Source: Parcubacteria bacterium C7867-008
Lineage (GTDB): Bacteria; Patescibacteria; Paceibacteria; UBA9973; UBA2103
NCBI GenBank assembly: GCA_001189215.1
Contig: LFCR01000002.1
Span: 109,688 to 173,687 of the forward strand
Length of the DNA: 64,000 nt
Direction of reading: 5' to 3'
Below, one piece after another: positions 13,662-21,602 of this stretch (its first letter is position 1; each line of letters opens with the position of its first letter). Both the position numbers and the translations under genes were made by a program. Under the pieces are notes generated by a model. It was not told where the DNA came from, searched no databases, and saw only the letters and a list, made by a program, of their open reading frames with translations.

Positions 13662-15698
13662 CTATCGCTCAAGTCCGCCCCATTCAACCAAGGTGAATCC
13701 AGAACGTGCGAACGGTTTGAATGATTGTGGTTCGGGAAGAGAGGATGGTTTCTCCGAAAGGGGACTCCAGTCTAGGAACACACGCAGTGTGCTCTGTGGA
13801 CGAGGAGATACCGTCATAGGAATGAATCGATTCATTTGTTCGGTAGTGAAGAAGGAAAGGCGATAGAACGGACTCTTTGTTTCAAGAAGCTTGGGGACCC
13901 AGAATGAACGCATATCATCCGATTCTTTTGCAGTGAGTCCAATCTTATTGAGTTCAGTACTCATAACCGTATCCAACTCATCACGAGTGACCACAAACCC
14001 TTTCTTTTCGATTGGATAGGTTCCGTTTGCATGACCAGACCAGTAGATATATGGGTATGTCTTTGTCTTGCAGGCATCTTTTGCATACTCAGAACCAATC
14101 CTGTTGGTGTCTAGCGCAGCACAATCCGTGTACTCAGACTGAAGGTCTGTGAGTGAGCCATCTGGATGTGCGAGAACATTCCAACCGTTGTGATAGCTCG
14201 GAATATCAACATGGAATGAAGGAAGGCGAGGGAAGGAGAGTGTTACCTTGGTTGGGGTCTCTGGGTAGAGATACACCACCGGCTTACCGCAACCACCCCC
14301 ACCAAGATACGTATGCTCAGCAATTCCCACCCATCGTCCCCATGGATCCTTGAAGAACATGATTGGATTCTGTTGAGCATACTTTTCGTATTCAGTTGGC
14401 ACGCGTATTGGGTCAGCAATTACGCGCGTGCCCTCAGGAGTAAACGTATCCGAGACATACGAATACGCATCATAGGTTTGCTTCAAATAGTGTTCAGTTT
14501 GGATAAGAGAAGTTCCTTTGCCTGGAGCAAACGTATATAGCTCTGCACCTTTCCAACTTCTACCCGTATCTACAAGATCAGACTCAAGAATGTTTTTCAC
14601 AGTGTAGCTCCACGAACTATTTGTCGTACCACATCCAAGAGGGAAGATATTTCCATAGGTTGCGTACATCGAAGGGACACTGTTGCCAGGTGAGACTTCT
14701 AGCTCACTGTATGAATCTTGATATCCGTCAGGTGTGGCAGGTTTGGTTGCAGTAGGGAGTAAATAGCTCTCGAAGCCTTTGAAACTAAGATGGTAGGCGA
14801 ATGAATTGCCGGCACTATCTTGAGCCACAAGAATCGTCGACTCACCGATTGCGTCTCGTAAAGTCTTTGTGTATGTCGCGAAGTCTATGCCAACCGGAGG
14901 TATTTCAGACATATTGAACTCTTCATCGGGAACAATATCCTCAACATCAATCTTTAGTGTATACAGCGAGAGCCCAGAAACTAATTCAGATTGAATCTGT
15001 CTGCCGAACGATGCAGTGGTGGTTGAGAACTGCCGAACAAGACTAAGGGTGAAGACATCATTGATTGGAATAATTGCTGGGAAGTGCACCGGAAGTGCAT
15101 CAACACCGGTCACTACCTTTGGATTAACAAAACCAGGATTCGGGACCAGACCGAGTTTATCGTCATGGAGAACAAAGGTCTTATAGTCCTTCGTTGCAAA
15201 TGTGTAGTAGGAAGGCAATTCAGGACCATCTGAGGGATACTCTGCGATCACAAGATGATACCCAGCATATTTCCCTGAAGGGATAATTCCATCTTCGAAG
15301 TATGAAATATATTCGCCAAGATGTGACGGATATTCAGGATCAACGTATGTTTCCATGAAAATGCCGTATCGGTCTGAGCTAACAGGAAACGGTTCTTTTG
15401 CGAGGAGTGCCTGCACTCGAACGAGTTCTGTCGCTGCTATTGCAGCATCATATGGGATGTAGTTCTCATCACCCGTAGAAATCTCTCTAGGAGGACGGAC
15501 ACCTGTTGGAACTTCTATAGGTACGCTAACTATAGGAGAAGAACCTCGCATCTGGACCGCAACGTATGCGCCAATGCCAAGCACGATTAGTACTACAGCG
15601 ATTGCCACCACACGAATAACCAAAACACGTTTGCTAAGAGGAGGTGTCTGAATTTCAGGAGAAACAGGCTGTTCGATCGGTTCAAGTGTTGGTTCCAT
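13662..15698 (-). CDS. Membrane-anchored protein with KPVVYLYPE motif
   Basis: The 678-aa protein has one membrane segment near residues 25-50 and a large extracytoplasmic region. The C-terminal third contains CGKPVVYLYPETPTKVTLSFP followed by a conserved-looking block (SFHVDIPSYHNGW ... YPYIYWSGHANG ... STLRVFLDWSPL), a combination I have seen in CPR proteins of unknown function. Start at 15698 is set by TATAGT exactly 6 bases upstream; the frame extends to 15719 but that start would precede the transcript. Likely a surface protein. Confidence 0.65.
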   Translation of the reverse strand: MEPTLEPIEQPVSPEIQTPPLSKRVLVIRVVAIAVVLIVLGIGAYVAVQMRGSSPIVSVPIEVPTGVRPPREISTGDENYIPYDAAIAATELVRVQALLAKEPFPVSSDRYGIFMETYVDPEYPSHLGEYISYFEDGIIPSGKYAGYHLVIAEYPSDGPELPSYYTFATKDYKTFVLHDDKLGLVPNPGFVNPKVVTGVDALPVHFPAIIPINDVFTLSLVRQFSTTTASFGRQIQSELVSGLSLYTLKIDVEDIVPDEEFNMSEIPPVGIDFATYTKTLRDAIGESTILVAQDSAGNSFAYHLSFKGFESYLLPTATKPATPDGYQDSYSELEVSPGNSVPSMYATYGNIFPLGCGTTNSSWSYTVKNILESDLVDTGRSWKGAELYTFAPGKGTSLIQTEHYLKQTYDAYSYVSDTFTPEGTRVIADPIRVPTEYEKYAQQNPIMFFKDPWGRWVGIAEHTYLGGGGCGKPVVYLYPETPTKVTLSFPRLPSFHVDIPSYHNGWNVLAHPDGSLTDLQSEYTDCAALDTNRIGSEYAKDACKTKTYPYIYWSGHANGTYPIEKKGFVVTRDELDTVMSTELNKIGLTAKESDDMRSFWVPKLLETKSPFYRLSFFTTEQMNRFIPMTVSPRPQSTLRVFLDWSPLSEKPSSLPEPQSFKPFARSGFTLVEWGGLER

Positions 15699-15704
15699 AT
15701 CACG

Positions 15705-15710
15705 ACTATA
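15705..15710 (-). promoter_or_regulatory. -10 box for leaderless 678-aa protein gene
   Basis: Minus-strand TATAGT ends 6 bases before the ATG at 15698. Confidence 0.6.
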
Positions 15711-15759
15711 GCACCGCATATGTACGGTTTACCCTACGTTCACTATGGGGTGTGTGATT

Positions 15760-15834
15760 TGGTGCTCCCGGCAGGAATCGAACCTACATCGTATCCTCCG
15801 CAAGGATATGTCCTATCCATTGAACGACGGGAGC
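15760..15834 (-). tRNA. tRNA-Arg (GCG)
   Basis: Acceptor GCTCCCG/CGGGAGC, anticodon stem TATCC/GGATA, loop TTGCGGA giving anticodon GCG; discriminator A and encoded CCA. Most bacteria read CGN with an ACG anticodon edited to ICG, so GCG is unusual and reads CGC and CGT directly. Confidence 0.92.
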
Positions 15835-15902
15835 AGTGAGAGACAAACAAAAAATGTTCGTCCCGTGCTGACTGTATCGTCTGAGAGCCCTATTTGCAAG
15901 AA

Positions 15903-16376
15903 TTAATGACGGAGCAGGTGCGTGATGCGATCGATCAATGAGTTTTCATGCATGCCCTCTGGAAGATGTTGTGAGACATACTCATATACCTCAAGAGGAT
16001 CATGATCGATGATCGGTATATAGATGTGTGGCGCAAAGAAGTGATTCGTCTTTATGGAGAGAGCAGGAGGGAGTGCATTGTCTATGTATTCAAGTACTGA
16101 GAAGTCCACCATGTCCTTATAGAGGTACAAACTATTGTCTATACCCACGCCAGTATCATAAATAGCGAAGCGGTGGGTGCGTGGGTGCTTCGCTGCAGAT
16201 AGACCAAGTGCTCCTGCTGCTGCAATAACAAGCAGACCGAGTAAGAGGTTGTTAAAGAGAATGCAGGCAACTGCTGCAGCAATTGCAATGATACCGAGTG
16301 CCCAGTACCAATCTGCTCCTTTCTCTTCGAACACGTATTCCATTCCAAACCACTCGAATAGAGGCGTGTGAGGCAT
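15903..16376 (-). CDS. Two-pass membrane protein of unknown function
   Basis: The 157-aa protein has two adjacent hydrophobic helices (about residues 28-65) followed by a soluble C-terminal domain (THRFAIYDTGVGIDNSLYLYKDMVDFSVLEY) resembling small bacterial membrane proteins with a PH-like domain. Start at 16376 is favoured by TATCAT 6 bases upstream. No partner genes point to a role. Confidence 0.6.
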   Translation of the reverse strand: MPHTPLFEWFGMEYVFEEKGADWYWALGIIAIAAAVACILFNNLLLGLLVIAAAGALGLSAAKHPRTHRFAIYDTGVGIDNSLYLYKDMVDFSVLEYIDNALPPALSIKTNHFFAPHIYIPIIDHDPLEVYEYVSQHLPEGMHENSLIDRITHLLRH

Positions 16377-16382
16377 GTTCGT

Positions 16383-16388
16383 ATGATA
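16383..16388 (-). promoter_or_regulatory. -10 box for leaderless membrane protein gene
   Basis: Minus-strand TATCAT ends 6 bases before the ATG at 16376. Confidence 0.55.
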
Positions 16389-16441
16389 GCACTGCGCGCG
16401 CTCTTGAAGCGCGCGCATGTGTATGTAGCACTATGTTTGTG

Positions 16442-16528
16442 CGGAGGGGGAGAGATTCGAACTCTCGGTCCCCGTAAAGAGACTCCTGTTTTCAAGACAG
16501 GTGCAATCGACCACTCTGCCACCCCTCC
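16442..16528 (-). tRNA. tRNA-Ser (TGA)
   Basis: A long-variable-arm tRNA of 87 nt: acceptor GGAGGGG/CCCCTCC, anticodon loop CTTGAAA giving TGA, variable arm, T loop TTCGAAT. CCA is not encoded. Confidence 0.93.
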
Positions 16529-16623
16529 GTATCTTCCACGTATGAACGTGGTACGCGCATACTACCCTCATCTGTGTTCTAAATCCAGTACTTGAGTGCG
16601 TGGTGGAGAACAGGTGTGTTTGC

Positions 16624-16629
16624 TAGGAT
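16624..16629 (+). promoter_or_regulatory. -10 box for leaderless ruvX fusion
   Basis: TAGGAT ends 6 bases before the ATG at 16636. Confidence 0.55.
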
Positions 16630-16635
16630 ACCTAT

Positions 16636-17394
16636 ATGAAATATCTCGGCATAGATTACGGCACCAAGAAAGTGGGTCTGGCCCTCTCAGACGATGGGGG
16701 TTCTATGGGATTTCCACACAGTGTTATGCCCAATGACACACGCCTGTTCGACGTGATTGTACATCTAATTGCCAAGGAAAAGGTTGAAGCAGTGGTGATG
16801 GGGGAGTCCCGAGATTTCTCTGGAGCAGAGAATCCCGTAGCGCAGGAGGCACGTGCATTTGCTACGCGTCTTGTTGAAGCAGGTACCCCCGTGCACTTCG
16901 AGCCTGAGATGCTAACCACCCAAGAAGCCCGTAGAGATTTTGAAGGAGTACGTACGAACGGACATTCAATTGTTGATTCCTCAGCAGCAGCACTTATCCT
17001 CACAAGTTTTCTTTCCCGCACACCTGCACCCACACTTGTTGAAGAAGTTCCTACTAGCAAGCCACAGATTTCAATAGATGATTTTCTCAAGATTGAAGTG
17101 AAGATGGGTGTGGTCCGTACGGCTGAACGAGTTGAGGACACAGACAAACTTCTTCGTCTCACCGTGGATTTCAATGAACCTGCTGGACCCCGTCAGATTG
17201 TTTCGGGTATCGCTATGTATGTTGAGACACCAGAATCATTGGTTGGTAGACAACTCGCATTTGTTACAAACTTGAAGCCACGCACCATTAAAGGTCTAGA
17301 GTCTAACGGTATGCTCTTTGCTGTTGGAGAAGGGGATACGTTTGCGTTTGTAACCCCAGATCGTGAAGTACCGCCCGGTACTGCCGCACACTAA
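16636..17394 (+). CDS. ruvX: RuvX/YqgF nuclease fused to a tRNA-binding domain
   Basis: Residues 1-135 are a YqgF/RuvX RNase H-like domain (LGIDYGTKKVGLALSDD, EAVVMGESRDFSG, HFEPEMLTTQEAR, HSIVDSSAAALIL), a family implicated in 16S rRNA 5' maturation and once proposed as a Holliday junction resolvase. Residues about 145-250 form an EMAP-II/MetRS-type tRNA-binding OB domain (SIDDFLKIEVKMGVVRTAERVE, RQIVSGIAMYVE, LKPRTIKGLESNGMLFAVGE). Normal YqgF is about 140 aa, so this is a genuine in-frame fusion. The MetRS encoded in this window lacks this domain, so the fused domain could serve in rRNA/tRNA binding or even aid MetRS. Confidence 0.88.
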   Translation: MKYLGIDYGTKKVGLALSDDGGSMGFPHSVMPNDTRLFDVIVHLIAKEKVEAVVMGESRDFSGAENPVAQEARAFATRLVEAGTPVHFEPEMLTTQEARRDFEGVRTNGHSIVDSSAAALILTSFLSRTPAPTLVEEVPTSKPQISIDDFLKIEVKMGVVRTAERVEDTDKLLRLTVDFNEPAGPRQIVSGIAMYVETPESLVGRQLAFVTNLKPRTIKGLESNGMLFAVGEGDTFAFVTPDREVPPGTAAH

Positions 17395-17455
17395 TTCATA
17401 TTTGTAGGTATAACGTTGTGCCAACTGTCCACTCGGCGCGCTATACTAGGCGGTA

Positions 17456-18541
17456 ATGAAGCATTCGCTTGCACACTTCGCACGTATTGAGTTCGCTCCT
17501 CCGGATTATCTTGCGCTACCCACTGCAGGGATGGATATATCAGCGAGTGGTATTAAGACGGTAATGCTTAAAGAGCGCCTCCATGGACTTGAGGTATCAG
17601 CGATATCTGAAGAACGTCTTCCTGCTGGAGTGATTCAGAACGGTGAGATTGCAGATCACGTCACCCTCACAAAAGCCTTGGCAGTAGTTGCCGCACGTCA
17701 CGGTATACGCCGAGCAAATATCACGCTCCCAGAAGCGCGCGGGTATCTATTCGAAGCTGACGCAACAGGGAAAAGCAGAAAGTTCTGGCGCACCAGCGTT
17801 GAACAGCATCTTGATGAGTATGTACCGCTCCCTCCTGCTGAAGTGGCATTTGATGTTGCACCACTCACCGTGAAGGGTGATGAGGTGCACGTGGTTGGTA
17901 TTGGATACGCACGCCGTGTTGCAGATGCTGCGGTGCAAGTATTTGAAGATGCGGGCATCGAGGTGCGCGCACTTGAAAGTGAAACGTTTGCGCTTCCACG
18001 AGCGATCCTTCCACACGGAGACACAGAAACCGTAATGGTTATTGATATTGGTAAGACCACAACCAAACTTCTAGTGGTGTCTCACCGACTTCCACGTTTT
18101 GCAACAACACTTGATGTGGGAGGACATGCTCTTACTCTCGCCGTACAGAAACACTTTGGGGTTACCGAGGAAGAAGCAAAGCGTGTGAAAGCAGAACAAG
18201 GTTTGGTGGCAGGTGCAGAGAATGCGGAGTACCAGGCAGCAATGCTTTCAACCGTATCGGTTATTCGCGAAGAGATCGTTCGGCGTCTTGATTACTGGCA
18301 GAGTAGGGCAGGACAGATTCCTGCGCATGAGCCGGTAACCCGCGCGATTCTAGTCGGAGGTAATGCAACGGTACGCGGTCTTCCAGAGTATCTTGGTGCC
18401 TCACTCAAGATTCCGGTTGAACTTGGGGATATATTCAAGAACCTCGCATCACGTGACGAGTGGTTACCCCCAATTGATTACATGGAATCACTAGCCTATG
18501 GCACTGCAGTAGGGCTCGCACTACGAGAACATGTCGACTGA
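17456..18541 (+). CDS. pilM: Type IV pilus inner-membrane platform protein PilM
   Basis: The 361-aa actin-like protein has the PilM features MDISASGIKTVMLKE, VIDIGKTTTKLLVV (phosphate-binding motif), DVGGHALTLAVQKHFG and LVGGNATVRGLPEYLG. It sits on the cytoplasmic face and binds PilN. TATACT lies 8 bases before the ATG with no Shine-Dalgarno. It is first in a pilM-pilN-pilO-X operon whose genes overlap by 4-11 bases. Confidence 0.9.
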   Translation: MKHSLAHFARIEFAPPDYLALPTAGMDISASGIKTVMLKERLHGLEVSAISEERLPAGVIQNGEIADHVTLTKALAVVAARHGIRRANITLPEARGYLFEADATGKSRKFWRTSVEQHLDEYVPLPPAEVAFDVAPLTVKGDEVHVVGIGYARRVADAAVQVFEDAGIEVRALESETFALPRAILPHGDTETVMVIDIGKTTTKLLVVSHRLPRFATTLDVGGHALTLAVQKHFGVTEEEAKRVKAEQGLVAGAENAEYQAAMLSTVSVIREEIVRRLDYWQSRAGQIPAHEPVTRAILVGGNATVRGLPEYLGASLKIPVELGDIFKNLASRDEWLPPIDYMESLAYGTAVGLALREHVD

Positions 18542-19091
18542 ACTCACTAATCTTCTTACGCGTTCACATGCAAAAGCGTTTAAGCGTGATTATCTTCTGC
18601 GTGTCGCAGCATTTGCATTGTTCATGTTTATCGTACTTATTGTGATTCATGGTCTGCTACTGGTACCAAGCTACATGTATGCACATACAGAAACAGTGAG
18701 GCAGACAAAGCAGCTCGCAGGTCTCGATGCGAGCCTTCAGACGTCAGAAGAGAAGGAGGTTCGTGCGCGTCTATCAAGTCTTACCGATAACGTAACGTAT
18801 CTAAATCGCCTTGCTACCACTACGGCTGCGAGTGACGTGGTGCGCAGACTTCTTGAAGTTCCACGGGGAGGTATTCAACTCTCTGGTTTCACGTATGCAC
18901 CTGCTGGTGCTAAAGATAGTGCACGTATGACACTTTCAGGTGTTGCTGCCTCAAGAGATACACTACGAGCATATGCATTAGCTCTTGGGCAACTTCCGTT
19001 TGTTACGAATGCTGATCTCCCAATCAGTGCCTATGCAAAGGAAGTTGAGATTCCATTCACCATCACCCTTACGGGAACTCTAAAGCCATGA
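18531..19091 (+). CDS. pilN: Type IV pilus assembly protein PilN
   Basis: The 186-aa protein has an N-terminal cytoplasmic stretch, one membrane helix (about residues 25-48, LRVAAFALFMFIVLIVIHGL) and a coiled-coil plus ferredoxin-like periplasmic part, as in PilN. Its start overlaps pilM by 11 bases and its stop overlaps pilO by 4, showing translational coupling. Sequence identity is weak, as is usual for PilN; the position in the operon is the main evidence. Confidence 0.82.
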   Translation: MSTELTNLLTRSHAKAFKRDYLLRVAAFALFMFIVLIVIHGLLLVPSYMYAHTETVRQTKQLAGLDASLQTSEEKEVRARLSSLTDNVTYLNRLATTTAASDVVRRLLEVPRGGIQLSGFTYAPAGAKDSARMTLSGVAASRDTLRAYALALGQLPFVTNADLPISAYAKEVEIPFTITLTGTLKP

Positions 19092-19630
19092 AAAAGCCTC
19101 TAACACACCTCATCATAGCTGGCATACTCCTGCTCATTGCAGTAGGAGCGTACGGAGTCTGGTTCGTAATGGTTGATACTGAGAATGCTAAAGCTCGTGC
19201 ACTTGCTACAGAAATTGAAACAAAGAGCCAAGATGCGTCACGCATCGCTGAGGCAAAAGCAGCTCTTGCTGCACTCGCTCTGAATGAGACCGCTGTCTCC
19301 TCACACTTCATATCACCAAATGATGTGGTGCCGTTTCTCGGTAGCTTGGGCAGTACCGGTGCAGCACTTGGTTCTAAAGTGGATGTGGTGTCTGTGGGTG
19401 CAGACCCTGTTAGCTCAGGGCAGGGACATCTCACGCTCTCCATTCGTATTACCGGCAGCTTCGATGCCGTACTTCGTACCCTTGGAGCATTTGAATACGC
19501 ACCATACGATGTTTCGCTCTCAAACCTTTCTTTTGATAGAAGTGGAGAATCTGGTTGGTCCGCAGCGGTAACACTGAGGGTGGGTACCGGACCGGTAGCA
19601 GCAAAACCACCTGTAAAACCAGCATCATGA
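19088..19630 (+). CDS. pilO: Type IV pilus assembly protein PilO
   Basis: The 180-aa protein has one N-terminal membrane helix (LIIAGILLLIAVGAYGVWFV), a short coiled coil and a C-terminal domain with SIRITGSFDAVLRTLGAFEY and VSLSNLSFDR, typical of PilO, which pairs with PilN in the alignment complex. It overlaps pilN by ATGA and is itself overlapped by the next gene. Confidence 0.83.
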   Translation: MKKPLTHLIIAGILLLIAVGAYGVWFVMVDTENAKARALATEIETKSQDASRIAEAKAALAALALNETAVSSHFISPNDVVPFLGSLGSTGAALGSKVDVVSVGADPVSSGQGHLTLSIRITGSFDAVLRTLGAFEYAPYDVSLSNLSFDRSGESGWSAAVTLRVGTGPVAAKPPVKPAS

Positions 19631-19965
19631 AACTGACCCTTCCTAAATTCTCAAAGAACTCTGCCGGTGCATTTAAGTATGGCGACCGTCTTAACCCATC
19701 ACGCGATTGGTTTATACTCGTCACTATTTTTGTAGTACTTCTTCTTGCGAGCCTTGCTTGGAATGTATGGCTCTTTGATCGTGTAACCAAAGGTGATGCA
19801 ATAGGAAACGCCTCTGCACCCGCGCCACTTAACCCCGCATCCATTGATTCTGTGCAGGCATTGTTCGAAGCGAGAGCGATAAAAGAAACTGACTACAAGA
19901 ACACTCATTTTGTAGACCCTTCCGTATCTAGTGCCCCTAGTGCTAGTGTTGAAGTGCCCCTATAG
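19627..19965 (+). CDS. Pilus-operon membrane protein (112 aa)
   Basis: Starts at the ATGA overlap with pilO. It has one membrane segment (about residues 30-50, WFILVTIFVVLLLASLAWNVW) and a short Pro/Ser-rich outer part. Its place after pilO suggests a PilP-like or accessory pilus component, but no PilP motif is visible. Its stop codon lies inside the 5' end of tRNA-Arg(TCT), a 10-base overlap. Confidence 0.68.
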   Translation: MKLTLPKFSKNSAGAFKYGDRLNPSRDWFILVTIFVVLLLASLAWNVWLFDRVTKGDAIGNASAPAPLNPASIDSVQALFEARAIKETDYKNTHFVDPSVSSAPSASVEVPL

Positions 19966-20030
19966 CTCAATGGATAGAGCAGGAGACTTCTAAGCTCTTG
20001 ATCTAGGTTCGATTCCTGGTGGGGGCACCA
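19956..20030 (+). tRNA. tRNA-Arg (TCT)
   Basis: Acceptor GCCCCTA/TGGGGGC, D arm GCTC...GAGC, anticodon loop CTTCTAA giving TCT, discriminator A and encoded CCA. The 5' end overlaps the last codons of the pilus operon, so it may be cut out of the operon transcript. Confidence 0.92.
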
Positions 20031-20103
20031 TTGACCGATTTTCAATAGAGTGTTTGAATCCATCCAGACGTTTTCACCTGTTACCCGTTGAAAGGGGTTA
20101 AGA

Positions 20104-20574
20104 ATGGTCACGCTCGATAGGCTTCAAGATATCGCAGATCGTACTGCGAGCCTTTTTGTCGGCAAGAATCAGCTTGTACGGCATGGATTGCTCATGGCCG
20201 CGGAAGATGCTTCTTGGCACGCGGAAGAAGGGTTTCGATATGCCTCATTGGCTGGCACTCCCTTCGCTGATACGCTTGCCCAACTGACCAGGAATTCTTT
20301 GGATGGTATCGAGATCGATCTCGTCGATGTCGACAACATTCCCATACACAGACACATGAAGAGTGACATCACGCTGGTTGTACTGCCGGACTCCATGGGC
20401 CAGGGCTGGTTTGAACTGAATCGTCGGTGGAACAGAATCTACCAGAATCAGGTCATCACTCTTCCGAAGGGCGCGCTGCACGGGTTCACCTCGATGAATC
20501 CAAACACCCGACTTGGTCTGCTCGGCTTCAACTACCCGCCGATCGGAGATGATGACACGATATTCCTCTCGTAG
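20104..20574 (+). CDS. Cupin-like protein
   Basis: The 156-aa protein has a helical N-terminal part and a C-terminal beta-rich region with IPIHRHMKSDITLVVL, WNRIYQNQVITLPKG and ALHGFTSM, which fits the two cupin motifs (histidine pair HRH, later H) for metal binding. Substrate unknown. A clear AAAGGGG Shine-Dalgarno precedes the ATG, and a strong terminator follows. Codon use differs from the pilus operon upstream, so it is one of the Shine-Dalgarno-led single-gene units. Confidence 0.6.
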   Translation: MVTLDRLQDIADRTASLFVGKNQLVRHGLLMAAEDASWHAEEGFRYASLAGTPFADTLAQLTRNSLDGIEIDLVDVDNIPIHRHMKSDITLVVLPDSMGQGWFELNRRWNRIYQNQVITLPKGALHGFTSMNPNTRLGLLGFNYPPIGDDDTIFLS

Positions 20575-20598
20575 ATCGGACACCGCTACACGAGAAAG

Positions 20599-20635
20599 GA
20601 GGGCAGTCGCTTGCGACTAGCCCTCTTTTTCTTTT
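20599..20635 (+). terminator. Terminator of cupin-like gene
   Basis: GAGGGC-A-GTCGC (20599-20610) pairs with GCGAC-TA-GCCCTC (20613-20625), then a T-run. Confidence 0.85.
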
Positions 20636-20641
20636 CCACAA

Positions 20642-20679
20642 AAGAAAACACCCAGGAGTACTCCTGGGTGTTTTCTTTC
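20642..20679. terminator. Bidirectional terminator beside tRNA-Val
   Basis: A long near-perfect inverted repeat centred on GGAGTACTCC with flanking A/T tracts. It serves tRNA-Val on the minus strand. Confidence 0.88.
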
Positions 20680-20682
20680 TAG

Positions 20683-20755
20683 TGCGGGCTGAGGGACTTG
20701 AACCCCCGACCATTCGAGTGTAAATCGAGTGCTCTACCAACTGAGCTAAGCCCGC
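20683..20755 (-). tRNA. tRNA-Val (TAC)
   Basis: Acceptor GCGGGCT/AGCCCGC, anticodon loop TTTACAC giving TAC, T arm with TTCAAGT, discriminator A. CCA is not encoded. Confidence 0.92.
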
Positions 20756-20801
20756 CTACCAGCTACCATACCGCATACCAGGGTTTTTTTGAAGTATGTG
20801 C

Positions 20802-20807
20802 TAGGGT
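20802..20807 (+). promoter_or_regulatory. -10 box for leaderless pseudouridine synthase gene
   Basis: TAGGGT ends 6 bases before the ATG at 20814. Confidence 0.5.
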
Positions 20808-20813
20808 ACCGAT

Positions 20814-21545
20814 ATGAATCTCCCCGTTATTTATGAAGACGACGCCATTGTGGCAATAGATAAGCCGATCGGTGTGATGACACATCCGGATGGTCATTCT
20901 ACAGATGAAACCGTTAGTGACTGGTTTGCTAAGCACTATCCAGCCTCTGCAGAGGTGGGGGAAACACAGCGCCTGCAGAATGGTACTGAGATACTTCGTG
21001 CAGGTATCGTGCATCGTCTGGACCGCGACACTTCAGGTGTGATGATTCTCACCAAGACTCCCGAAGCGCACGCTTTCTATAAAGAAGCATTCCAGGAACA
21101 TTCAATACAGAAAACCTATCTTGCGTTTGTGTACGGAACAATGAAAGAAGAGAAGGGAACCATCAATCTCCCTATCGGGCGTTCTGCCACAGACTTCCGT
21201 TTGCGTTCCGCACAGCGTGGTTCGAAAGGATTACGCCGTGACGCAATCACGCATTATCAAGTGGTGGGGGACATTGGCACACACTCTCTTATCAAAGCGA
21301 TGCCACAGACCGGACGCACCCATCAGATTCGTGTGCACCTGAAGGCAGTGCACCACCCAATCGTGTGCGATCCACTCTACGCCCCTAACCAGAAATGCGA
21401 TCTTGGTTTCAAGCGACTAGGGCTTCATGCATACAAGCTTGAGCTACCGTTATTGTCTGGTGAATCAATTACTATTACCGCACCCGTACCACTAGAGCTA
21501 CAAGCTGCTATAGCAATGTTTCCGAATACTGAAGACCTTCTTTAA
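20814..21545 (+). CDS. RluA-family pseudouridine synthase
   Basis: The 243-aa protein isomerises uridine in rRNA or tRNA. The catalytic motif HRLDRDTSG is intact (Asp nucleophile), with IYEDDAIVAIDKPIGVMTHPDG at the start and PQTGRTHQIRVHL near the C-terminus. There is no N-terminal S4 domain, so it is a compact RluA/TruC-type enzyme whose target cannot be assigned. Confidence 0.92.
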   Translation: MNLPVIYEDDAIVAIDKPIGVMTHPDGHSTDETVSDWFAKHYPASAEVGETQRLQNGTEILRAGIVHRLDRDTSGVMILTKTPEAHAFYKEAFQEHSIQKTYLAFVYGTMKEEKGTINLPIGRSATDFRLRSAQRGSKGLRRDAITHYQVVGDIGTHSLIKAMPQTGRTHQIRVHLKAVHHPIVCDPLYAPNQKCDLGFKRLGLHAYKLELPLLSGESITITAPVPLELQAAIAMFPNTEDLL

Positions 21546-21580
21546 AAGAGGGAGGCGACGACCGTGGTGGTCGCCGCCTC
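21541..21580 (-). terminator. Terminator of RdgB-like gene
   Basis: On the minus strand GAGGCG-GCGACC pairs with GGTCGT-CGCCTC around loop ACCAC, followed by CCTCTTTT. Confidence 0.8.
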
Positions 21581-21602
21581 AAACGAACTTGCGCCATCTT
21601 GC

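Noticed and set aside
13187..13687. 166-aa minus-strand frame over rpsT
   Set aside because: It mirrors rpsT and ruvA start regions and has no independent features; rpsT is certain.
12733..19630. Recoding of TGA as in Gracilibacteria/SR1
   Set aside because: TGA ends ruvA, pilM, pilN and pilO at the expected protein length, and no in-frame TGA interrupts a recognised gene except the damaged secE.
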